Assembly (NCBI GenBank): GCA_910587725.1
Contig: CAJUNG010000031.1
Span: forward strand, 1-19,888
Source: an uncultured Bacilli bacterium
Lineage (GTDB): Bacteria > Bacillota_I > Bacilli_A > RF39 > UBA660
Direction: 5' to 3'
DNA length: 19,888 bases
The stretch's first letter is position 1. Each line of letters begins with the position of its first letter. Made by a program: the position numbers and the translations under genes. Under the pieces are notes generated by a model. The model did no database searches. It saw only the letters and a list, made by a program, of their open reading frames with translations, and was not told the DNA's origin. Shown piece after piece: positions 14,217 through 19,888 of this stretch.

Positions 14217-15641
14217 ATGGTATTTAGCAGTATTCCTTTTTTGTTTTTCTTTTTTCCTATATTTCTGTTGTGCTATTATTTAATTCCACAAAATTGTTGG
14301 GGAATCAAAGGAAAAAATATAATTTTATTAATTTTTAGTTTATTATTTTATGCTTGGGGAGAACCAATTTATATCTTTTTGATGATTTTTACAACCTTTT
14401 CCGACTATTGGTGGAGTAAAAAAATAAGCCAAACGAAAACGGTAAAGAAAACAAGACGATATCTTTTATTTTCCCTTTTTATCGACCTTGGACTGTTAGC
14501 ATTTTTTAAATACAGTGACTTTTTAATTCAACTGATAAATTCAACCTTTTCTACATCCTTACCACTTTTAAATTTACCATTACCGATTGGGATTAGCTTT
14601 TACACTTTCCAAAGCATGAGTTATACGATTGATGTTTACCGAAAAAATGTACCCGTAGAAAAAAACTATTTCACCTATCTTACTTACGTATGCATGTTTC
14701 CTCAATTAATTGCTGGTCCAATAGTTCGCTATGAAACTGTCCATCAAGAGTTAAGTACAAGAAAAATTAATTTAGAAAATTTCACTATAGGACTTTTCCG
14801 TTTTTTCCAAGGTCTATTTAAAAAAGTCTTATTAGCCAACAATATCGGACTTTTATGGACGACGATTTCGATGAATCTAGAAAGTCTATCTTCTCTTACG
14901 GCATGGCTTGGTTTAATCGCCTTTGCCCTCCAAATTTATTTTGACTTTAGTGCATATAGCGATATGGTAATTGGTATGGGAAGAATGCTAGGATTTACTT
15001 TCTTAGAAAACTTTAACTATCCTTATATTTCGAAAAGCATTACTGAATTTTGGAGAAGATGGCATATTTCTCTTTCTAGTTGGTTTAAAGATTATGTTTA
15101 TATTCCCTTAGGTGGAAGTAGAGTGAACAAAGCAAGACAGATTCGCAATATTATGATTGTTTGGTTTCTTACCGGTTTTTGGCATGGTGCCGCTTGGAAC
15201 TTTATCCTTTGGGGACTCTATTTTGGTATACTCCTATTACTAGAAAAATATGTGCTAAAAAAGTATATTGACCACCTTCCGAATATGATTAAGCATCTCT
15301 ATACAATTTTTCTCCTTCTTATCGGTTGGATGATTTTTGCCTTTGATGATATTACAAAAGTGTTTACATATGGAAAAATCTTATTTTGTGGGCTAGGAAA
15401 TCATTTTGTAGATTCTACCTTCTTCTTTTATTTAAAAAATTACTTTTTCTTATTTCTTATGACTATCCTTTTCTCCATGCCAATTTATCCTAAAGTTCAA
15501 AGTTTAATCAAACGTTGGCAATGGGAAAATCACTTTCTATATTCTCTTTTCGTTTTTCTTATTTATGTTATTTTGCTACTGATTAGTATTTCTTACTTAG
15601 TTTCTAGTAGTTACAATCCATTCCTATATTTTCGATTTTAG
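14217..15641 (+). CDS. MBOAT-family O-acyltransferase (AlgI/PatA-like)
   Basis: This 474-residue polytopic membrane protein probably moves acetyl groups from a cytoplasmic donor across the membrane for O-acetylation of a secreted or wall glycan. It begins with the family's VFSSIPFLFFFFPIFLLCYYLIP, then shows PIGISFYTFQSMSYTIDVYR, FPQLIAGPIVRY, and ISKSITEFWRRWHISLSSWF with H283. The key LTGFWHGAAWNF has His323, which corresponds to the essential histidine of AlgI. About ten to twelve hydrophobic segments span the length. AGGAGG (14203-14208) sets the start. The next gene, a DHHW protein, follows directly, with its ribosome site overlapping this stop codon. No alginate-type glycan genes are nearby, so the acceptor polymer is unknown. 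Confidence 0.92.
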   Translation: MVFSSIPFLFFFFPIFLLCYYLIPQNCWGIKGKNIILLIFSLLFYAWGEPIYIFLMIFTTFSDYWWSKKISQTKTVKKTRRYLLFSLFIDLGLLAFFKYSDFLIQLINSTFSTSLPLLNLPLPIGISFYTFQSMSYTIDVYRKNVPVEKNYFTYLTYVCMFPQLIAGPIVRYETVHQELSTRKINLENFTIGLFRFFQGLFKKVLLANNIGLLWTTISMNLESLSSLTAWLGLIAFALQIYFDFSAYSDMVIGMGRMLGFTFLENFNYPYISKSITEFWRRWHISLSSWFKDYVYIPLGGSRVNKARQIRNIMIVWFLTGFWHGAAWNFILWGLYFGILLLLEKYVLKKYIDHLPNMIKHLYTIFLLLIGWMIFAFDDITKVFTYGKILFCGLGNHFVDSTFFFYLKNYFFLFLMTILFSMPIYPKVQSLIKRWQWENHFLYSLFVFLIYVILLLISISYLVSSSYNPFLYFRF

Positions 15642-15650
15642 AGGTGAATG

Positions 15651-16772
15651 ATGAAAAATAATTTATATTTTAAAATTTTTGCTTGTTTTCTTGCTGGGAT
15701 AGTGCTAATCTTTTCGCTTTTCTTCTTAATCAGTAAAAAAGAGCGATTTTCAGAAAATGAAAACCGTTATTTAGCAAATTTTCCAACCTTCTCACTAGAA
15801 AGTCTTATTCAAGGAGAATATATAGAAAAAGTAGAAGATTATTTGCAAGACCACTTTCCTTTTCGGAATCTATTCATGAATATGAAAACGAATACGGATT
15901 TGTTTCTTGGAAAAGAAGAAGTCAATGGGGTTTACTTTGGTAGCGAAGACTACTTGTTAGAAAAGTATAATGAACCAAAAAATACGAATCGTATCATTCA
16001 AGTGTTGAATTCTTTTTATCAGGGTTTAGAAAATGTTGAAGTAAACTTGATGCTAGTACCAACAAGTATTGCGATTAATCAAGAACGACTTCCGAAAAAT
16101 GCAATTACTGGAAATCAAAAAGAGACCATAGAACAAATTTCTAAAGCTTTAGATTTTGCCAATATTTCCGTGTGGGATAGCTTGCAAGAGGAAAATAAAA
16201 AACATCCTGTATTTTATCGCTTGGACCATCATTGGACTAGTTATGGGGCATATGTTGCTTACCGGGAGTATTGTAAAGAAAAAAACTTGCTTCCACTAGC
16301 AACTACAGAATTTTCTATTCAAGAAGTCACTGATGACTTTCGAGGAACACTCTATTCAAAAGTGATAAAAGATGATTTACCACCGGATAAAATACATATA
16401 TTTTTAAAAGATGGGATGGAATATGAAGTGAATTATGTCCTATCGAAAAGAATTACGAATACTTTATATGAAGAAAAGTATTTAACCAAAAAAGATAAAT
16501 ATTCCTACTTTTTAGATAACAATCATCCCTTGATTCAAATTACTAATCAAAAAATTCAAAATGGAAAAGAACTTCTCATCATCAAAGATAGCTATGCCAA
16601 TAGTATCGTTCCATTCCTTCTTCATCATTATGAAAAAATTCATATTATCGACCCAAGATTTTATAAACTCAGTATTCAAGATTACTTAAAAGAAGAGAAA
16701 GTTAAGGAAGTTCTCATTCTTTATCATATGGGAACGATTGATGAAGATTTAGGAATTTTATCGATTCATTAG
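15651..16772 (+). CDS. DHHW-family protein (AlgX/AlgJ-like SGNH acetyl-handling protein)
   Basis: This protein of 373 residues has a single N-terminal membrane anchor (about residues 7-29) and an extracellular domain, and is the expected partner of the preceding MBOAT protein. Family marks are ERFSENENRYLANFPTFS near the anchor, then FPFRNLFMNMKTNTDLFLGKEEVNGVYFG. DHHWTSYGAY at about 192-201 carries the Asp-His pair, and the late LIIKDSYANSIVPFL has the Ser-containing motif of the SGNH-like fold. It probably receives acetyl groups and transfers them to the glycan outside the membrane. Two ATGs stand in tandem at 15648 and 15651. The second is preferred, because GAGGTG at 15641-15646 is only 1 nt from the first. 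No strong terminator follows. Confidence 0.88.
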   Translation: MKNNLYFKIFACFLAGIVLIFSLFFLISKKERFSENENRYLANFPTFSLESLIQGEYIEKVEDYLQDHFPFRNLFMNMKTNTDLFLGKEEVNGVYFGSEDYLLEKYNEPKNTNRIIQVLNSFYQGLENVEVNLMLVPTSIAINQERLPKNAITGNQKETIEQISKALDFANISVWDSLQEENKKHPVFYRLDHHWTSYGAYVAYREYCKEKNLLPLATTEFSIQEVTDDFRGTLYSKVIKDDLPPDKIHIFLKDGMEYEVNYVLSKRITNTLYEEKYLTKKDKYSYFLDNNHPLIQITNQKIQNGKELLIIKDSYANSIVPFLLHHYEKIHIIDPRFYKLSIQDYLKEEKVKEVLILYHMGTIDEDLGILSIH

Positions 16773-16797
16773 AAATTTATTGTCAAGTTGTGTAAAA

Positions 16798-16840
16798 ATG
16801 TTTTTCTTCTATTTATCGAAAGAAAAAAACATGGTAAAAT
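16798..16840 (+). promoter_or_regulatory. Putative pflB promoter region with A/T inverted repeat
   Basis: An imperfect inverted repeat (ATGTTTTTCTT, 16798-16808, against AAAGAAAAAAACAT ending 16832) precedes TAAAAT (16835-16840), a plausible -10. The matching -35, TTTATC, is weak. AGGAGG follows at 16853-16858. The repeat might instead terminate the DHHW transcript or bind a regulator. Confidence 0.35.
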
Positions 16841-16865
16841 AACAAATACATAAGGAGGATGCAAA

Positions 16866-19094
16866 ATGAAAGAAGCATGGAAAAGTTTCAAAGAAGGAAA
16901 ATGGACAAATGAAGTAGATGTCCAAGATTTTATTAAAAAGAATTATCAAAAATATGATGGGGATGAATCTTTTTTAGAAGGACCAACCGAGAATACGCAA
17001 AAGGTATGGAATAAATGTAGTGATTTACTAAAAGAAGAGTTAAAGAAACATGTTTTAGATATTGATACTGTACATATGGCAGGGATTAATTCTTATGATG
17101 CCGGATACATTGATAAGTCTAGTGAAGTCATCGTTGGATTACAAACAGATGCTCCATTAAAAAGAGCGGTTAACCCTTACGGGGGAATTCGGATGGTTTA
17201 TCAAGAGTTAGGCGCTTATGGGTATCAACTAGATAAAACCGTAGATAAATATTTTAATGAATTTCGTAAAACGCATAATCAAGGAGTATTTGATGCGTAT
17301 CCAGAAAGTGTAAGAAAAGCACGTCATGTAGGTCTTTTAACTGGACTTCCCGATGCTTATGGAAGAGGAAGAATTATTGGGGATTATCGTCGAATCGCCC
17401 TTTATGGAACTGACTTTTTAAGAGAAGAAAAGAAAAAAGATTGGGATAATTTAACTTCACCAATGAATGAAGGTACCATTCGTTTAAGAGAAGAAGTTAG
17501 CGAGCAGTACCGAGCTTTAGAAGAAATCCAAAAGATGGCAGAAAAGTATGGTTTTGATATTTCTCGACCAGCAGAAAATGCCAAAGAAGCAGTACAATGG
17601 TTATACTTTGGTTATCTTGCTGCGGTAAAAGAAAACAATGGTGCAGCGATGTCACTAGGTAGAGTGGATGCCTTTTTAGATATTTATATTGAAAGAGACT
17701 TAAAGAATGGTACGATTACGGAAGTTGAAGCCCAAGAATTAATTGACCAATTGGTTATTAAACTACGTCTCGTACGTCATTTGAGAACGCCAGATTATGA
17801 TGAGTTATTTTCGGGAGACCCAACTTGGGTAACGGCAGCATTAGGAGGAGTAACCGAAGAAAAACAAAGTATGGCGACAAAAACTTCATATCGTATATTG
17901 CATACCTTAACGAATCTTGACCCATCACCAGAACCAAATATCACAGTTCTTTGGAGCGAGTTCTTGCCAGAAAACTTCAAAAAGTATTGCGCAAAAATGT
18001 CGATTGAAACAGATGCTATTCAATATGAAAATGACGATGTAATGCGTCCTTTATATGGGGATGATTATGCAATTGCTTGTTGTGTATCAGCAATGAGAGT
18101 AGGAAAAGATATGCAGTTCTTCGGAGCGAGATGCAATCTTGCTAAGGCGCTACTTTACGCAATTAATGGTGGAGTTGACGAAGTAAAAGGAGGAACGATT
18201 ATCGAGGGAATCGATAAAATGGAAGATGAAGTTCTAGATTATGAGAAAGTGAAGGCATCTTACTTTAAAGTAATTGAAAAGATGTGTGCTATCTATTCTG
18301 ATGCGATGAACGTAATCCATTACATGCATGATAAATATGCCTATGAAAGAGGACAGATGGCTCTTCACGATACTATGGTCCGTCGTTTGATGGCTTATGG
18401 TGTTGCTGGATTATCGGTAGTTGCTGACAGTCTTTCTGCAATCAAGCATGCCAAAGTAAAACCGGTTCGAAATGAAGAAGGAATTACTACAGATTTCCAA
18501 ATTGAAGGAGATTTTCCTAAATATGGAAACGATGATAATCGAGTAGATGACCTCGCAAAAGAGATTCTTGAAAAAGTTTATCATGAGTTATCTATCCATC
18601 AAACTTACCGTGATGCAGAAGTAACCTTATCAGTATTAACGATTACTTCTAATGTTGTATATGGAGCAAAAACAGGAGCAACGCCAGATGGAAGAGCTTG
18701 TGGAGTTCCTTTTGCACCAGGGGCTAATCCAATGCATGGAAGAGATGAAAATGGAGCGATTTGTTCTTTGAATTCCGTAGCAAAACTAGACTATGCAAAC
18801 TGTTGTAGAGATGGAATTTCTAATACGTTCTCAATTGTTCCGACATCTCTTGGAAAAACTAAAGATGAGCAAATAGAAAATTTAGTATCTTTATTAGAAG
18901 GATATTTTCTACAAGGAGCGCATCACTTAAATGTCAATGTTTTAAATCGCGAAACATTAATTGATGCAATGGAAAATCCTGAAAAATACCCATTATTAAC
19001 AATTCGCGTTTCAGGTTATGCCGTAAGATTTAATCGCTTAACGAGAAAACAACAAGAGGAAGTTATCTCTAGAACTTTCCATGAGAAAATATAA
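16866..19094 (+). CDS. pflB: Pyruvate formate-lyase (formate C-acetyltransferase)
   Basis: This 742-residue glycyl-radical enzyme cleaves pyruvate with CoA to acetyl-CoA and formate, without oxygen, in the cytoplasm. The active-site cysteine pair lies in YAIACCVSAMRVG (C405-C406), followed by FFGARCNLAKALLYAINGG. The radical site is G717 in IRVSGYAVRFNRLT near the C-terminus. Other family segments are VNPYGGIRM, LTGLPDAYGRGRIIGDYRR and TSNVVYGAKTGATPDGR. The length is close to that of the E. coli enzyme, and the order of domains is the same. AGGAGG at 16853-16858 gives a strong start. The activase gene follows after 2 bases, so both are made together. The gene implies mixed-acid type fermentation in an anaerobe. 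Confidence 0.97.
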   Translation: MKEAWKSFKEGKWTNEVDVQDFIKKNYQKYDGDESFLEGPTENTQKVWNKCSDLLKEELKKHVLDIDTVHMAGINSYDAGYIDKSSEVIVGLQTDAPLKRAVNPYGGIRMVYQELGAYGYQLDKTVDKYFNEFRKTHNQGVFDAYPESVRKARHVGLLTGLPDAYGRGRIIGDYRRIALYGTDFLREEKKKDWDNLTSPMNEGTIRLREEVSEQYRALEEIQKMAEKYGFDISRPAENAKEAVQWLYFGYLAAVKENNGAAMSLGRVDAFLDIYIERDLKNGTITEVEAQELIDQLVIKLRLVRHLRTPDYDELFSGDPTWVTAALGGVTEEKQSMATKTSYRILHTLTNLDPSPEPNITVLWSEFLPENFKKYCAKMSIETDAIQYENDDVMRPLYGDDYAIACCVSAMRVGKDMQFFGARCNLAKALLYAINGGVDEVKGGTIIEGIDKMEDEVLDYEKVKASYFKVIEKMCAIYSDAMNVIHYMHDKYAYERGQMALHDTMVRRLMAYGVAGLSVVADSLSAIKHAKVKPVRNEEGITTDFQIEGDFPKYGNDDNRVDDLAKEILEKVYHELSIHQTYRDAEVTLSVLTITSNVVYGAKTGATPDGRACGVPFAPGANPMHGRDENGAICSLNSVAKLDYANCCRDGISNTFSIVPTSLGKTKDEQIENLVSLLEGYFLQGAHHLNVNVLNRETLIDAMENPEKYPLLTIRVSGYAVRFNRLTRKQQEEVISRTFHEKI

Positions 19095-19096
19095 TT

Positions 19097-19813
19097 ATGC
19101 TAGGAAGTATTGATTCGATTGAAACTTTTGGCTTGGTCGATGGGCCAGGAATTAGAACCGTTATCTTCATGAATGGTTGTCGTCTTCGTTGTAAGTATTG
19201 TCATAATCCAGAAATGTGGGAGTTAAAACATGCAAATATAAGTGTAGAGGAACTAGTAGAAAAAGTAAAAAGAAACCGACCATATTTTAAAAGAAATCAT
19301 GGAGGAGTGACTTTTTCAGGAGGAGAACCTCTTCTGCAAGTTGATTTTTTAATTGCTGCTTGTAAAGCTTTAAAGAATGAAGGAATTCATGTTGCCTTAG
19401 ATACTGCTGGATTTGGAATTGGAAAATATGAAGAAGTATTAAATTATGTGGATTTAGTACTTTTAGATATCAAACATGTAACAGAGGAGGAACATCAAGA
19501 ATTAACCGGACTAAGAATCATGGAAAGAGAGCCATTTTTAGAAGTCTTAAAAAAGGCTGGAACTGAGGTTTGGATAAGACAGGTGATTGTACCAAATCTT
19601 ATGGATAATGAAGAATATTTACAAAAGTTAAATGAAACGATAAAGGGACTTGAAAATATTACTAAGATTACTTTCTTACCTTATCACAAATTGGGAAAAG
19701 AAAAGTATGAAAAATTGAATATCGCTTATCCTTATGAGAGATTAGAAGAAATGGATAAAGAGCGATGTCAAAAGTTAGAAGATCACTTTATTAATGATAT
19801 TTTTAGAAAATAA
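19097..19813 (+). CDS. pflA: Pyruvate formate-lyase-activating enzyme (radical SAM)
   Basis: This 238-residue radical-SAM activase abstracts hydrogen from the glycine of PflB to create its radical. The [4Fe-4S] motif is CRLRCKYC (C28, C32, C35), followed by HNPEMW. The SAM-binding GGEP lies in VTFSGGEPLLQ, and the family start SIETFGLVDGPGIRTVIF is present. The length matches known PflA proteins. It begins 2 bases after the pflB stop with no clear ribosome site, so translation is probably coupled to pflB. It is followed by a terminator at 19843-19880. Confidence 0.96.
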   Translation: MLGSIDSIETFGLVDGPGIRTVIFMNGCRLRCKYCHNPEMWELKHANISVEELVEKVKRNRPYFKRNHGGVTFSGGEPLLQVDFLIAACKALKNEGIHVALDTAGFGIGKYEEVLNYVDLVLLDIKHVTEEEHQELTGLRIMEREPFLEVLKKAGTEVWIRQVIVPNLMDNEEYLQKLNETIKGLENITKITFLPYHKLGKEKYEKLNIAYPYERLEEMDKERCQKLEDHFINDIFRK

Positions 19814-19842
19814 AAGTAAATTAGAATATAGAGTAAATAAAC

Positions 19843-19880
19843 AAAATGTTAGAAATTAGAAAAAACTTCTAGCATTTTTT
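19843..19880 (+). terminator. Rho-independent terminator of pflB-pflA
   Basis: AAAATGTTAGAA (19843-19854) pairs with TTCTAGCATTTT (19867-19878) with one G-U pair and a 12-nt loop. The stem runs into TTTTTT. Confidence 0.85.
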
Positions 19881-19888
19881 ATGTTTTC

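Noticed and set aside
16785..16815. A Rex (NADH-sensing) operator upstream of pflB
   Set aside because: Only a half-like TTGTGTAAAA is present. The symmetrical TTGTGAA...TTCACAA is not there.
1..19888. A local DGR reverse transcriptase, Avd protein or template repeat
   Set aside because: No long frame has reverse-transcriptase motifs, and no second copy of the 4178-4315 tail was seen on either strand. The DGR interpretation therefore rests on the variable-region signature alone.
1..19888. Reassignment of TGA to tryptophan, because no clear gene here ends in TGA
   Set aside because: All main frames translate without internal TGA and use TGG for Trp. The absence of TGA stops in about a dozen genes is not significant.

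Overview
This is an AT-rich window, probably chromosomal, from a low-GC Gram-positive bacterium. Strong AGGAGG ribosome sites, U-tract terminators, a SipW/TasA-type signal segment, a VanRS-like two-component system and the pyruvate formate-lyase fermentation pair all fit an anaerobic, gut-type member of the Bacilli or Erysipelotrichia and their uncultured relatives. The standard genetic code holds throughout. No rRNA, tRNA, CRISPR array or prophage was recognised.

Region 1 (1-603) holds the 5' part of an IS3-like transposase orfA on the minus strand, cut by the window edge and interrupted by a GC-rich hairpin. A 111-bp nested palindrome follows, and then a promoter whose -35/-10 spacer contains ten consecutive G.

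Region 2 (604-4321) carries two tandem paralogous surface proteins of about 600 residues. Each has a TasA/camelysin-like N-terminus and a C-terminal formylglycine-generating-enzyme / C-type-lectin fold. The last ~45 codons of the second gene look like the variable region (VR) of a diversity-generating retroelement (DGR): the constant residues use adenine-free codons in an otherwise A-rich genome, and the alternating residues differ between the paralogs. No reverse transcriptase or template repeat lies in the window, so any such machinery would act from elsewhere. The poly-G promoter spacer adds a possible on/off switch, so this locus may vary both in expression and in ligand-binding surface. 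This is the most notable system here.

Region 3 (4337-9600, minus strand) is an envelope-stress module: ABC transporter ATPase, large FtsX/MacB-type permease, OmpR-family response regulator and histidine kinase. A perfect 9-bp direct repeat with an 11-bp period overlaps the transporter promoter and is a likely operator for the regulator.

Region 4 (9600-10570) has a leader of about 180 nt that may be structured RNA, then an unrecognised gene with a likely -1 frameshift (seven A) joining it to a 60-codon C-terminal extension.

Region 5 (10575-13175, minus) is a P-type Ca2+-transporting ATPase. Divergent from it, region 6 (13302-16772) encodes a DUF4358-like lipoprotein, an MBOAT O-acyltransferase and a DHHW (AlgX/AlgJ-like) protein, together probably a system that acetylates an extracellular glycan.

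Region 7 (16866-19880) is pflB-pflA, pyruvate formate-lyase and its radical-SAM activase, closed by a clear terminator.
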